A stretch of DNA of 28,020 bases, taken from assembly GCF_041807905.1 (NCBI RefSeq), contig NZ_JBGVSA010000035.1, positions 1 to 28,020 of the forward strand, in the 5' to 3' direction. Shown piece by piece: positions 8,570 through 17,680 of the stretch; positions within the stretch are counted from its first letter, which is position 1, and each line of letters begins with the position of its first letter. The notes beneath the pieces are model-generated. The model worked only from the letters and a program-made list of their open reading frames with translations, had not been told where the DNA came from and did not search any database. Position numbers and translations under genes: made by a program. The DNA is from JBGVSA01 sp041807905 (GTDB lineage Bacteria > Pseudomonadota > Gammaproteobacteria > Burkholderiales > Rhodocyclaceae).

Positions 8570-9466
8570 ATGAACGTCGAAACCGCCATCGTATTCAAAA
8601 CTGTCGCGCTACTGGGCAAATACCAGAGCAGCGAAGCCGCCGAGGCGCTGGGCCGCCTGGAGGCGTTCCTTGCCGCGCAAGGCTTGACGGTGTGGATCGA
8701 AGCCGACACCGCCAAGGCGGTGGGCGCGATCGGTTCTGCGACGGCCGTGAGTTTCGAGCAGATCGGTGAGGAAGCCGACCTGGCCATCGTCGTCGGCGGC
8801 GACGGCACCCTGTTGTCTGCCGCGCGGCGGCTGGCGCTCTACAACGTACCGCTGGTGGGCATCAACCAGGGGCGGTTGGGTTTTCTGACCGACATCGGCC
8901 GGGACGAGATGATCCAGCGCGTGGGCGAGATCCTGGCCGGCCAATACCTGCGTGAGCGCCGCATGCTGCTCGACGCCGAAGTGCTGCGCGGAGGCCAGCA
9001 CGTCTTCCACACCGTGGCGCTCAACGACGTGGTGCTCTCGCGCGGCGAGAGCGGGCGCATGATCGAATTCGATTTGCACGTCGACGGCGAATACATCTAT
9101 TCGCAACGCTCGGACGGCATGATCGTCGCGACGCCCACCGGCTCGACCGCATATGCATTGTCGGCCAACGGTCCGCTGCTGCATCCGAGGCTCGCAGGCA
9201 TCGTGCTCGTGCCGCTGCTGCCCCACGGGCTGACGTATCGTCCGCTGGCGCTGGCGCAGGAAAGCGTGGTCGAACTGGTGATCTCACCCGGATACGACGC
9301 ACGCATTCACTTCGACGGGCAGACGCTGTTCGAGGCGCATCCGCTGGACCGCATCCGCCTGCGCCGTTCTGCCCAGCACGTCACGCTCTTGCATCCGGAG
9401 GGCTACAGCTACTTTGCGGTGTTGCGCGAAAAGCTCCATTGGAGCGCCGCGCCGCGCCTTTCCTGA
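8570..9466 (+). CDS. nadK: NAD kinase NadK (PpnK)
   Basis: NadK phosphorylates NAD to NADP with ATP or polyphosphate in the cytoplasm. The 298-residue protein has the catalytic GGDGT at 76-80 in LAIVVGGDGTLL. It is followed by NQGRLGFLTDI and then by the NAD-binding and oligomerisation half, with MIVATPTGSTAYALSANGPLLHP and LVPLLPHGLTYRPL. The usual family sequence has SAGGPILHP and PHTL; the variants here are mild. The start is the ATG at 8570, fixed by MNVETAIVFKTVALLGK matching family N-termini. It faces hrcA divergently and is followed after 35 bp by recN, an arrangement typical of betaproteobacteria, so nadK and recN are probably one transcript. Confidence 0.96.
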   Translation: MNVETAIVFKTVALLGKYQSSEAAEALGRLEAFLAAQGLTVWIEADTAKAVGAIGSATAVSFEQIGEEADLAIVVGGDGTLLSAARRLALYNVPLVGINQGRLGFLTDIGRDEMIQRVGEILAGQYLRERRMLLDAEVLRGGQHVFHTVALNDVVLSRGESGRMIEFDLHVDGEYIYSQRSDGMIVATPTGSTAYALSANGPLLHPRLAGIVLVPLLPHGLTYRPLALAQESVVELVISPGYDARIHFDGQTLFEAHPLDRIRLRRSAQHVTLLHPEGYSYFAVLREKLHWSAAPRLS

Positions 9467-9501
9467 TCGATTCCATCCATCCAGACCCGCGCCACACCTA
9501 C

Positions 9502-11154
9502 ATGCTGCGACGCCTGCTGATTTCCGATTTTGTCCTCGTCGATCGACTCGAACTCGATTTTCGCCCCGGCTTTGGCGCCCTGACCGGCGAGACGGGCGCA
9601 GGCAAGTCGATCCTGCTCGATGCGCTTGCGCTGCTGCTCGGCGAGCGCGCCGACGCTTCGGTGGTGCGCACGGGCTGCGACAAGGCCGACATTGCCGCCG
9701 AGTTCGATCCGCCTGCCGACCCGGCCTTGGCGGCCTGGCTCGAATCGCAGGACCTGGCGGGCGAAGACCTGATCCTCGTGCGCCGCGTGATCGACAAGGC
9801 GGGCCGCTCGCGCGCCTACATCAACGGCACGCCAGCCACCGCCACGCAATTGCGCGAGCTGGGTGAATTCCTCGCCGACATCCACGGCCAGCATGCTCAC
9901 CATGCGCTGCTGCGCGCCGACGCGCAGCGTCAGTTGCTGGACGCACAAGGCGGTTTGCTCGCCCTGGCGCGCGACGTGTCCGCTCACTACAAGCATTGGC
10001 AAGGCGCGCGCGATACGCTCGCCCAGGCGCGCGAGGGGCAGGAGAGCCTAGCGCGCGAACGCGACCTGCTGGCATTCGAAGTCAACGAACTGGCCGAGCT
10101 CGCGCTCGAGCCGGGTGAGTGGAACGAACTCAACCAGGAGCATGGTCGGCTGACGCACGCGGCCAGTCTGCTCGAAGGCGCGGCCAGCGCGCTGGATGCC
10201 GTGACCGAAGGCGACTCGGCGCTTGCCGACGCCACAGAGCGCGTTGCAGCCCAGTTGCAGGACCTGGCCCGCTACGACGAATCGCTCGGCGAGATCGCCC
10301 AGTTGCTGTCGGGTGCGGCGATCCAGCTCGAAGAGGCGGGCCACGCGCTGCGGCGATATCGCGATCACGTCGAACTCGACCCCGAGCGCCTGTCCGAAGT
10401 CGAACAGCGCATGACAGCCGTGATGGGCGCGGCGCGCAAGTATCGCGTGCCGCCCGAAACGCTCGCCGAACTGCTCGCAGAGCGCCGTGCGCGGCTTGAA
10501 AGTCTCGCCGAACTGGCCGATCTGGCAACACTTGAAGCGCGCGAGCGCGCCGCATTCGCCGCCTTCGATACCGACGCGCGACGCCTCTCGCAAGGCCGTG
10601 CCAAGGCTGCGCGCAAGCTGGCCGGCGCTGTGACCGAGGCGATGCAGGAGCTCGCCATGGCGGGCGGCAAATTCGACATTTCGCTGGTCGCCGAGCCAGA
10701 AGGCAGCGCGCACGGCTACGAACGCGTGGAATTTCTGGTAGCCGCCAACCCGCATCAAACTGCGCGCCCGCTGGCAAAGGTAGCCTCCGGCGGCGAATTG
10801 TCGCGGATCGGTCTATCGATCCAGGTCATCGCCTCCGAATCACAATCCGTGCCGACGCTGATCTTCGATGAAGTCGACGTCGGCATCGGCGGCGGCGTCG
10901 CGGAAATCGTCGGTCGCCGTCTGCGCGAACTGGGGCAGGGCCGCCAGGTGCTGTGTGTCACGCACCTGCCGCAGGTGGCGGCGCAGGCCAACTGGCAGTG
11001 GAAGGTCGCCAAGGAGACCGCCAATGGCCAGACCCTGTCGCGCCTGACCGAACTCGATGCCCGCAATCGCATCGAAGAAATCGCCCGTATGCTGGGCGGC
11101 GTGAATATCACCGAGACGACGCGTACCCACGCGGCGGAATTGCTGGGGCTGTAA
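9502..11154 (+). CDS. recN: DNA repair protein RecN
   Basis: RecN is an SMC-like ATPase that acts early in double-strand break repair. The 550-residue protein has a Walker A GETGAGKS at 29-36, a long central region rich in Ala, Glu, Arg and Leu (about residues 150-380) consistent with the antiparallel coiled coil, and a C-terminal ATPase half with the ABC signature ASGGELSR. Its Walker B lies in TLIFDEVDVGIGG, with D456 and E457. The ATG at 9502 (MLRRLLISDFVLVD) is chosen because the N-terminus of the family begins with this nucleotide-binding strand; an ATG 63 bp upstream overlaps nadK and adds unrelated residues. No LexA box was recognised upstream. The next gene starts 3 bp after its stop. 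Confidence 0.96.
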   Translation: MLRRLLISDFVLVDRLELDFRPGFGALTGETGAGKSILLDALALLLGERADASVVRTGCDKADIAAEFDPPADPALAAWLESQDLAGEDLILVRRVIDKAGRSRAYINGTPATATQLRELGEFLADIHGQHAHHALLRADAQRQLLDAQGGLLALARDVSAHYKHWQGARDTLAQAREGQESLARERDLLAFEVNELAELALEPGEWNELNQEHGRLTHAASLLEGAASALDAVTEGDSALADATERVAAQLQDLARYDESLGEIAQLLSGAAIQLEEAGHALRRYRDHVELDPERLSEVEQRMTAVMGAARKYRVPPETLAELLAERRARLESLAELADLATLEARERAAFAAFDTDARRLSQGRAKAARKLAGAVTEAMQELAMAGGKFDISLVAEPEGSAHGYERVEFLVAANPHQTARPLAKVASGGELSRIGLSIQVIASESQSVPTLIFDEVDVGIGGGVAEIVGRRLRELGQGRQVLCVTHLPQVAAQANWQWKVAKETANGQTLSRLTELDARNRIEEIARMLGGVNITETTRTHAAELLGL

Positions 11155-11157
11155 CCA

Positions 11158-12045
11158 ATGCAGGAAGAAGCAGGGCTGGAAATCATCAATCTATGGCCGG
11201 GGCAGGCTCCCGGCTCGGCGGACGTGACCGTCGTTGAGCGCAGTGTGGAGCGCAGCACCGAAGTGGGCATCCGCGACCGGGCCGTCGACGGCGTGACGCG
11301 CCCGCGGCTGGAAGTGTTCCGCCCGGCCAAGCCGAACGGCACGGCGATCGTGCTGGCGCCGGGGGGCGGCTATCAGCGCCTCATCATCGACAAGGAAGGC
11401 TACGAAGTCGCGCGCTGGCTGGTGGCCATCGGCATTACCGTGTTCGTGCTGCGCTATCGCCTGCCGGGCGAAGGCCACGAACGGTCGCGCGACGTGCCGT
11501 TGCAGGACGCCCAGCGCGCACTGCGCCTGATCCGCGCGAATGCGGCGGAATTCGGCGTCGCACCGTGGCACGTCGGCGTCATGGGGTTTTCGGCCGGCGG
11601 CCATGTGGCGGCAACACTCGCCAATGGCTTTGCGCGCAAGGTTTACGCGCCGATCGACGTGGTCGATGACACCAGTGCGCGGCCGGACTTCTGCGCGCTG
11701 GCGTATCCGGTCATTTCCATGGACGAGGCCATTGCCCATGCCGGTTCGCGCCAGAGCCTGCTGGGCACCGAGCCGACCCACGCTGACGTGCTGGCCTATT
11801 CATGCGACACGATGGTGGCGATCGACGGCCCGCCGACCTTCATCGCGCTGGCCAATGATGACGGTTCGGTGCCGGCGGACCATAGCCTGCGCTATTACAT
11901 GGCGCTGCGCGAGCATGGCATCAGTACGGAGTTCCACTGCTTCCAGCACGGCGAACATGGATTCGGCCTGCGCCGCGCGGGCGAGCCCGTTGGCGTGTGG
12001 ACGAGCCTGTTCGAGAGCTGGGCCCGTTCCAACGGCTGGCTGTAA
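11158..12045 (+). CDS. Alpha/beta hydrolase (acetyl-esterase / BD-FAE-like)
   Basis: The 295-residue protein is a serine hydrolase of the acetyl-xylan-esterase/endo-lipase type. It has the oxyanion-hole motif APGGGYQ at 68-73, the nucleophile elbow GFSAGGH with Ser145, and an acid candidate in ALANDDGSVP (D234 or D235). The catalytic His is most likely H267 in HGEHGFG. There is no signal peptide, so it would act in the cytoplasm. This differs from many secreted family members, and the natural substrate (acetyl ester, carbohydrate ester or small xenobiotic ester) cannot be told. The ATG at 11158 follows the recN stop by 3 bp, suggesting cotranscription with recN. A large hairpin follows its stop. 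Confidence 0.85.
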   Translation: MQEEAGLEIINLWPGQAPGSADVTVVERSVERSTEVGIRDRAVDGVTRPRLEVFRPAKPNGTAIVLAPGGGYQRLIIDKEGYEVARWLVAIGITVFVLRYRLPGEGHERSRDVPLQDAQRALRLIRANAAEFGVAPWHVGVMGFSAGGHVAATLANGFARKVYAPIDVVDDTSARPDFCALAYPVISMDEAIAHAGSRQSLLGTEPTHADVLAYSCDTMVAIDGPPTFIALANDDGSVPADHSLRYYMALREHGISTEFHCFQHGEHGFGLRRAGEPVGVWTSLFESWARSNGWL

Positions 12046-12051
12046 TACGGC

Positions 12052-12090
12052 GGCGCTGTCGTCACTGCCGCGGCGGCAGGCGACAGCGCC
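12052..12090. terminator. Large hairpin between convergent genes (bidirectional terminator)
   Basis: GGCGCTGTCG at 12052-12061 pairs perfectly with CGACAGCGCC at 12081-12090. Inside it CTGCCG (12065-12070) pairs with CGGCAG (12074-12079) across a 3-nt loop, so the two helices stack with a small internal loop. It lies 6 bp after the hydrolase stop and 6 bp before the msrB stop on the opposite strand. No T-tract is present on either side, so it is a strong structure but not a canonical intrinsic terminator. Confidence 0.6.
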
Positions 12091-12096
12091 CGGAGC

Positions 12097-12498
12097 TCAT
12101 TCCTCGTCTTTTTCCAGCTTGATCGACGCCGAATTGATGCAATAGCGCAATCCGGTGGGGTTGGGGCCGTCTTCGAATACGTGTCCGAGATGCGCGCCGC
12201 ATTGATGGCACATGACTTCGGTGCGGATCATGCCGTGGCTGAAATCGTCCACTGACTCGATGTTCTCCGGCGCTGAGCTCGTGTAGAAGCTCGGCCAGCC
12301 GCAACCGGCGTCGAACTTGTGGGCGGCGTGGAACAGTTCGGCGCCGCAGCCGATGCAGTGGTAAGTGCCGTCCTCCCACACATCCCAGTACTGGCCGGTG
12401 AAGGGGCGTTCAGTGCCTTTCTGGCGCGTGACGCGAAACTGTTCGGGTGTGAGTTGTTCGCGCCATTCGGCTTCGGTTTTCTCGACGTTGCGTGACAT
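12097..12498 (-). CDS. msrB: Peptide-methionine (R)-S-oxide reductase MsrB
   Basis: MsrB reduces the R-epimer of methionine sulfoxide in proteins, with thioredoxin as electron donor. The 133-residue protein is a normal single-domain length. It has the zinc ligands C48 and C51 (CIGC) and C97 and C100 (CHQC), the segment GCGWPSF, and the catalytic Cys120 in RYCINSASI. No signal peptide is present, so it is cytoplasmic. The start at 12498 has GAGAGAG about 6 nt upstream on the minus strand. It is transcribed divergently from purL with 231 bp between the starts, and converges on the alpha/beta hydrolase. Confidence 0.96.
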   Translation of the reverse strand: MSRNVEKTEAEWREQLTPEQFRVTRQKGTERPFTGQYWDVWEDGTYHCIGCGAELFHAAHKFDAGCGWPSFYTSSAPENIESVDDFSHGMIRTEVMCHQCGAHLGHVFEDGPNPTGLRYCINSASIKLEKDEE

Positions 12499-12669
12499 GG
12501 TGGGCTCTCTCGTTGGGTGACTCGCCCTATGTGGGGGCGAGCCAAGCTTCGCACAATAGCGCGGCGCACGCGCGGGGGACGCTCGCCACTTTGGCGAGCA
12601 ATGTCGGCAAGTCTCCGCTTGAGGCCGGAAATCAAGGGTTTAGGCCTCGAATGCGGGGCGCGCCTCCGG

Positions 12670-12675
12670 TATAAT
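12670..12675 (+). promoter_or_regulatory. Candidate -10 box of purL
   Basis: TATAAT matches the sigma-70 -10 consensus exactly and lies 54 bp before the purL ATG. The -35 at 17-bp spacing (CTCGAA) is weak. The transcript leader would contain a 7-bp palindrome, AGGCCGC-CT-GCGGCCT, at 12698-12713, ending 16 nt before the start codon. No PurR-like operator was recognised. Confidence 0.5.
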
Positions 12676-12729
12676 GCCGCCTCTCTCTTTGACCCCAAGG
12701 CCGCCTGCGGCCTGCTCTTCGAGTTCCCC

Positions 12730-15700
12730 ATGTCCGAGATTCTCAAGCTGCGCGGCGCCCCTGCATTGTCGAGCGCCCGCGCATCGCGCCTTGCCGCTTC
12801 CCTGAAGTCCGCCCACGGCAAGGTCCGTGGCGTTCATGCCGAACACTGGTACTTCATCGAAATCGACGCGCCGCTGGCGGCCGATGAGCTGGATCGCATC
12901 GTCGATCTGCTCGGCGCCTATCCGCAGGGCGAAGTGCCGGCCGGCGTGTCGCTGGTGGTGACGCCGCGCCTGGGTACGATCTCGCCGTGGTCATCGAAGG
13001 CGACCGACATCGCCCACAACTGCGGCTTCGGGAAGGTGGTGCGCATCGAACGCGGCACGGTCTTCACGCTGGACGTCAAGGAACTGGACGAAGATGCGCG
13101 CGCCGCCGTGCTGCCGCTCCTGCACGACCGCATGACCGAATCGGTGCTCGACAACGTCGACGCCGCGCACGCGCTGTTCTCGCACTACGCACCGCAGCCG
13201 CTGACCACCGTCGATGTGATGGGCGGAGGGCGCGCTGCGTTGGTGTCGGCCAATACCGAACTGGGGCTGGCGCTGTCGGAAGACGAAATCGACTACCTCG
13301 TCGAGAACTTCTCCCGCGAAGGCCGCAACCCGACCGACGTCGAACTCATGATGTTCGCGCAGGCCAACTCCGAGCACTGCCGCCACAAGATCTTCAACGC
13401 CGATTGGATCATCGACGGCGCGCCGCAATCGAAGAGCCTGTTCGGCATGATCAAGGACACCCACAAGGCCCACCCGCAAGGCACCGTGGTCGCCTACGCC
13501 GACAACGCCTCGATCATCGAAGGGGCAGAGGTCTCGCGTTTCTATCCGGACGCCGCCGGGCGCTGGACGTATCGCCCTGAGCTGACCCACATCCTCGCCA
13601 AGGTTGAAACCCACAACCACCCGACGGCGATTTCGCCGTTCGCGGGGGCGTCGACCGGCGCCGGCGGCGAAATCCGTGACGAAGGCGCCACCGGCCGCGG
13701 TTCGCGTCCCAAGGCAGGCCTGGCCGGCTTTACGGTGTCGAACCTGAACATCCCGGGCGCGACGCAACCGTGGGAAGTGCCCTACGGCAAGCCCGAACGC
13801 ATCGCCTCGCCGTTGCAGATCATGATCGATGGCCCGCTGGGCGCGGCCGCGTTCAACAACGAATTTGGTCGCCCCAACCTGACCGGGTACTTCCGCACGT
13901 TCGAGCAGGAGGTCGCAGGCGAAGTACGCGGCTATCACAAGCCGATCATGATCGCTGGCGGCCTTGGCAACATCCAGGCCGAGCAATCTTTCAAGACCCA
14001 GTTCAAGCCCGGCACGCTGATGGTGCAATTGGGCGGCCCGGGCATGTTGATCGGCCTGGGTGGCGGCGCGGCATCGTCGATGGCGACCGGCAGCAACACC
14101 GCCGACCTCGACTTCGCGTCGGTCCAGCGCGGCAACCCGGAGATCGAACGCCGCGCGCAGGAAGTCATCGACGCCTGCTGGCAATTGGGCAGCAACAATC
14201 CGATCCTGGCGATCCACGACGTCGGCGCGGGCGGTCTGTCGAACGCTTTCCCCGAACTGGCGGATTCGGCCAGCCTGGGCGCGCACTTTGAGCTGCGCGA
14301 AGTCAAGATCGAAGAGCCGGGCATGAGCCCGCGCGAAATCTGGTCGAATGAATCGCAAGAGCGCTACGTGCTGGCGATCGGGCCGGAATCGCTCGATGCC
14401 TTCCGCGCCATCTGCGAGCGCGAGCGTTGCCCGTTCGCCGTGGTCGGCACGGCCTCGGATGATGGCCGCCTGGTGGTGTCCGATCGCCACTTCGGCAACA
14501 ATGCCGTCGACATGGACATGACGGTGCTGCTGGGCAAGCCGCCGAAAATGACGCGTGACGTCGCCTCGCGCGACGTGCACCTGCCGCCGTTCGACCTGAC
14601 GCACATCGACATCAAGGAAGCCGCGCTGCGCGTACTGCGCATGCCGGCCGTGGCATCCAAGTCCTTCCTCATCACCATCGGCGACCGCTCGGTGGGCGGC
14701 ATGACCGCGCGCGACCAGATGGTCGGCCCGTGGCAAGTGCCGGTGGCCGACGTTGCCGTCACGACGATGAGTTTCCACGGTTATCGTGGTGAAGCCTTCG
14801 CGATGGGCGAGCGCACGCCGCTGGCCTGTGCGAGCCCGGCCGCATCCGGCCGCATGGCGATCGGCGAATCCGTCACTAACCTGATGGCCGCCGACGTTGC
14901 CGGCCTTGGCGACATCAAGCTGTCGGCCAACTGGATGGCCGCGGCCGGTCATCGTGGTGAAGACGCGCGCCTGTTTGAAACGGTCAAGGCGGTGTCGGAA
15001 TTCTGTATCGGTGCGCAGTTGTCGATCCCGGTCGGCAAGGATTCGCTCTCCATGCGCACGTCATGGAACGAAACCGGCAAGGACCAGTCGGTGATTTCGC
15101 CGCTGTCGATGATCGCCACCGCCTTCGCGCCGGTGGGCGACGTGCGCAAGACGCTGACGCCGCAACTGCAGATCGAAGACGGCGTCGAAACCGAACTGTT
15201 GCTGATCGATCTGGGCAAGCAACAACATCGCCTGGGCGGCTCGGTGCTGGCGCAGGCGTACAACTCGGTCGGCGAGCATGCGCCCGACATCGACGCCGAA
15301 ACGCTCACGCAGTTCGTCACGGGCCTCAACGCGCTCAAGGCAGAAGGCCTTGTGCTGGCCTACCACGACCGCTCGGACGGCGGCCTGTTCGCCACGCTCT
15401 GCGAAATGGCCTTCGCCTCACGCAGCGGTCTGTCGATCGAACTCGACTCGGTGTGCTTCGATGAGCTGATGAGCGACGTCGACGGCTCGGAAAAGCGCCC
15501 GGACCTGCTGCGTGGCCGCTTCAATGACCGCATCTTCGGCGCGCTGTTCGCCGAAGAACTCGGCGCCGTCATCCAGATCCGTCACGCCGACCGCGACCGC
15601 GTGCAGGGCATCCTGAAGGACGCCGGCCTGTCGGCGCACACGCACTTCATCGGCTACCCGAACGAGCGCAGCGAAATCCGCATCCGCCGCAACGCCAAGA

Positions 15701-16662
15701 TGGTGTTCGAGGCGGACGTGCATGAACTGCTGAAAGTGTGGAGCGAAGTGAGCCACCACATCGCGCGCCTGCGCGACGACGAAGCCAGCGTTGACGAAGC
15801 CTTCGCCGCGCTGGGCGACAAGACCGATCCGGGCATGTCCGTTGCGCTCACGTACGAGCCCTCGCTCGACGTGGCGGCTCCCTACATTGCCAGCGGCAAT
15901 CGTCCTCGCGTGGTCATCCTGCGCGAACAGGGCGTCAACTCGCAGAACGAAATGGCATCGGCCTTCGAGGCCGCTGGCTTTGATGCGTACGACGTGCACA
16001 TGTCCGACCTCATGAGCGGCCGCGTTTCGCTGGAAGGCTTCCATGGGCTGGCTGCCTGCGGCGGTTTCTCGTATGGCGACGTGCTGGGCGCGGGGCAGGG
16101 CTGGGCCAAGTCGATCCTGTTCAACGACCGCTTGCGCGAACAGTTCGCGGCATTCTTCGAGCGCGACAATACCTTCGCGCTCGGCGTGTGCAACGGCTGC
16201 CAGATGATGAGCAACCTCGCCGAGATCATCCCCGGCGCCGAAACCTGGCCGCGCTTTGCGCGCAACCGCAGCGAACAGTTCGAAGCGCGTGTGGCGATGG
16301 TCGAAGTGCTGGAATCGCCCTCGATCTTTTTCCAGGGCATGGCCGGCAGCCGCATGCCGATCGTTGTTTCGCACGGCGAAGGGCGCGCGGTGTTCCAGGG
16401 CGTGGATGATCGTGACAACGCGCTGGTCGCCGTGCGTTACGTCGACAATCACGGCCGTGTTGCGAGCACCTATCCGGCCAACCCGAACGGCTCGCCGGAC
16501 GGTATCACGGGCCTGACCACGCCGGACGGCCGCTTCACCATCATGATGCCGCACCCGGAACGCAGCCGCCGCACGGTGCAGATGTCGTGGGCGCCGAAGG
16601 GCATGGGCGAGGATTCGCCGTGGATGCGCATGTTCCGCAATGCGCGCGTTTGGCTGAAGTAA
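12730..16662 (+). CDS. purL: Phosphoribosylformylglycinamidine synthase PurL (large single-chain form)
   Basis: PurL converts FGAR, glutamine and ATP to FGAM in the fourth step of purine synthesis. At 1310 residues it is the single-chain type (E. coli about 1295), in which the PurS-like, synthase and glutaminase parts are fused. The synthase region shows AQANSEHCRHKIFNA, VETHNHPTAISPF and GGLGNIQ. The C-terminal class I amidotransferase has Cys1154 in GVCNGCQM and His1275 and Glu1277 in MMPHPERS, a full triad. The ATG at 12730 (MSEILKLRGAPALSS) matches family N-termini; an upstream in-frame ATG at 12517 would run through the promoter. The ribosome site is weak. A plausible -10 lies 54 bp upstream. 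It is the only purine gene in the window. Confidence 0.97.
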   Translation: MSEILKLRGAPALSSARASRLAASLKSAHGKVRGVHAEHWYFIEIDAPLAADELDRIVDLLGAYPQGEVPAGVSLVVTPRLGTISPWSSKATDIAHNCGFGKVVRIERGTVFTLDVKELDEDARAAVLPLLHDRMTESVLDNVDAAHALFSHYAPQPLTTVDVMGGGRAALVSANTELGLALSEDEIDYLVENFSREGRNPTDVELMMFAQANSEHCRHKIFNADWIIDGAPQSKSLFGMIKDTHKAHPQGTVVAYADNASIIEGAEVSRFYPDAAGRWTYRPELTHILAKVETHNHPTAISPFAGASTGAGGEIRDEGATGRGSRPKAGLAGFTVSNLNIPGATQPWEVPYGKPERIASPLQIMIDGPLGAAAFNNEFGRPNLTGYFRTFEQEVAGEVRGYHKPIMIAGGLGNIQAEQSFKTQFKPGTLMVQLGGPGMLIGLGGGAASSMATGSNTADLDFASVQRGNPEIERRAQEVIDACWQLGSNNPILAIHDVGAGGLSNAFPELADSASLGAHFELREVKIEEPGMSPREIWSNESQERYVLAIGPESLDAFRAICERERCPFAVVGTASDDGRLVVSDRHFGNNAVDMDMTVLLGKPPKMTRDVASRDVHLPPFDLTHIDIKEAALRVLRMPAVASKSFLITIGDRSVGGMTARDQMVGPWQVPVADVAVTTMSFHGYRGEAFAMGERTPLACASPAASGRMAIGESVTNLMAADVAGLGDIKLSANWMAAAGHRGEDARLFETVKAVSEFCIGAQLSIPVGKDSLSMRTSWNETGKDQSVISPLSMIATAFAPVGDVRKTLTPQLQIEDGVETELLLIDLGKQQHRLGGSVLAQAYNSVGEHAPDIDAETLTQFVTGLNALKAEGLVLAYHDRSDGGLFATLCEMAFASRSGLSIELDSVCFDELMSDVDGSEKRPDLLRGRFNDRIFGALFAEELGAVIQIRHADRDRVQGILKDAGLSAHTHFIGYPNERSEIRIRRNAKMVFEADVHELLKVWSEVSHHIARLRDDEASVDEAFAALGDKTDPGMSVALTYEPSLDVAAPYIASGNRPRVVILREQGVNSQNEMASAFEAAGFDAYDVHMSDLMSGRVSLEGFHGLAACGGFSYGDVLGAGQGWAKSILFNDRLREQFAAFFERDNTFALGVCNGCQMMSNLAEIIPGAETWPRFARNRSEQFEARVAMVEVLESPSIFFQGMAGSRMPIVVSHGEGRAVFQGVDDRDNALVAVRYVDNHGRVASTYPANPNGSPDGITGLTTPDGRFTIMMPHPERSRRTVQMSWAPKGMGEDSPWMRMFRNARVWLK

Positions 16663-16737
16663 GCGCATCGATCGGCGACGCAGCACCCGCGACGCCGCCG
16701 ATCGTATTCAACCCGCGCGGGCAGGGAGTGCCATTCC

Positions 16738-17523
16738 ATGACCCGCGACACCTCTGTTCATCACTCCGCCGCCGACGGTTACACCAACACTGGCGCGGCG
16801 GATCGCTACGTCAAGGGCCGCCCCGACTATCCGCCACAGATCGCCGATTGGTTACGCGATGATCTCGCGCTGTCGGCGGGGCGCATGGCTGTCGATCTGG
16901 GCGCTGGTACGGGCAAGTTCACGCCTTACCTGCTGGCGACGGGCGCACGCGTGATTGCGGTGGAACCCGTCGATGCCATGCGTGCAAAGCTCGTCGCCAG
17001 TCTGCCGCAGGTCGAGGCCGTGAATGGCGCAGCACAGTCGATTCCCTTGCCGGACGCCTCGGTCGACGCCGTTGTGTGCGCACAGGCCTTCCACTGGTTC
17101 GCCACGCGCGAGGCGTTGGCGGAAATTCGTCGAGTGCTCAAGCCCGGCGGCCGGCTCGGTCTGGTGTGGAACGGGCGCGATGCGCGCATACCCTGGGTGG
17201 CACGGCTCGATGCCATCGTCAACGCACACCAGGGCGATACGCCGCGCTACTACACCGGCGAGTGGCGCAAGGTTTTTCCCTTCGATGGCTTCAGCGCGCT
17301 GCAAGAGCGCCGCTACGCGCACGGACACGCCGGCGCGCCTGAAGACGTGATCCTCAATCGCGTGCGCTCCACCAGCTTCATTGCCGCCATGGCCGACGAC
17401 GATCGGGCCATGGTCGAGCGACAGGTGCGCGAGCTGATCGCCTCTACGCCCGAGCTGGCTGGCAAGAATGTCGTGACCGTTCCCTACGAAACCGCTGCGT
17501 TCGTCGCCATCAAGAACACCTGA
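16738..17523 (+). CDS. Class I SAM-dependent methyltransferase
   Basis: The 261-residue protein has a Rossmann-fold methyltransferase domain of the Methyltransf_11 type. Motif I is VDLGAGTGKFT at 52-62, the acidic end of strand 2 is in VIAVEP, and motif post-I is VDAVVCAQAFHWF, followed by EIRRVLKPGGRLGLVWN. The start region (AADGYTNTGAADRYVKGRPDYP) is common in a subgroup of small-molecule methyltransferases whose substrate is mostly unknown, so no substrate is proposed. The ATG at 16738 has AGGGAG about 11 nt upstream. It sits 75 bp downstream of purL on the same strand and may be transcribed from the purL promoter, but no functional link is evident. Confidence 0.9.
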   Translation: MTRDTSVHHSAADGYTNTGAADRYVKGRPDYPPQIADWLRDDLALSAGRMAVDLGAGTGKFTPYLLATGARVIAVEPVDAMRAKLVASLPQVEAVNGAAQSIPLPDASVDAVVCAQAFHWFATREALAEIRRVLKPGGRLGLVWNGRDARIPWVARLDAIVNAHQGDTPRYYTGEWRKVFPFDGFSALQERRYAHGHAGAPEDVILNRVRSTSFIAAMADDDRAMVERQVRELIASTPELAGKNVVTVPYETAAFVAIKNT

Positions 17524-17552
17524 TCCATACCTGTCCTGACGGCTATGCTGCG

Positions 17553-17581
17553 TTGATTTATTCGCCGCCGCTGACTAGAGC
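17553..17581 (+). promoter_or_regulatory. Possible sigma-70 promoter upstream of ansB
   Basis: TTGATT at 17553-17558 and TAGAGC at 17576-17581 are spaced by 17 bp. They lie 100 bp before the asparaginase start, in the 157-bp gap after the methyltransferase. Both boxes are imperfect, so this is a weak call. A short inverted repeat GCCCA-CCGGA-TGGGC lies about 15 bp downstream. Confidence 0.25.
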
Positions 17582-17680
17582 TTAGAGGTATGCCCACCGG
17601 ATGGGCGTGCCGATGACAGCGCAGGCGACGTCCAATGCACGACGCCTGCACAAGCCGATGTCTCATGCGGGGGATAGACC

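Noticed and set aside
8431..8808. In-frame N-terminal extension of hrcA to 8808
   Set aside because: It overlaps nadK in antisense, and the HrcA winged-helix domain begins right after the ATG at 8430.
12620..12630. GAGGCCGGAAATC shared by 970-982 (end of IS orfB) and about 12621-12633 upstream of purL
   Set aside because: A 13-base match without flanking similarity; in GC-rich DNA it is most likely coincidence rather than an IS remnant.
12991..14952. Long minus-strand open frames opposite purL (also 15418-16686)
   Set aside because: They lie wholly inside purL, are Arg/His/Val-rich without recognisable domains, and have no credible start signals.
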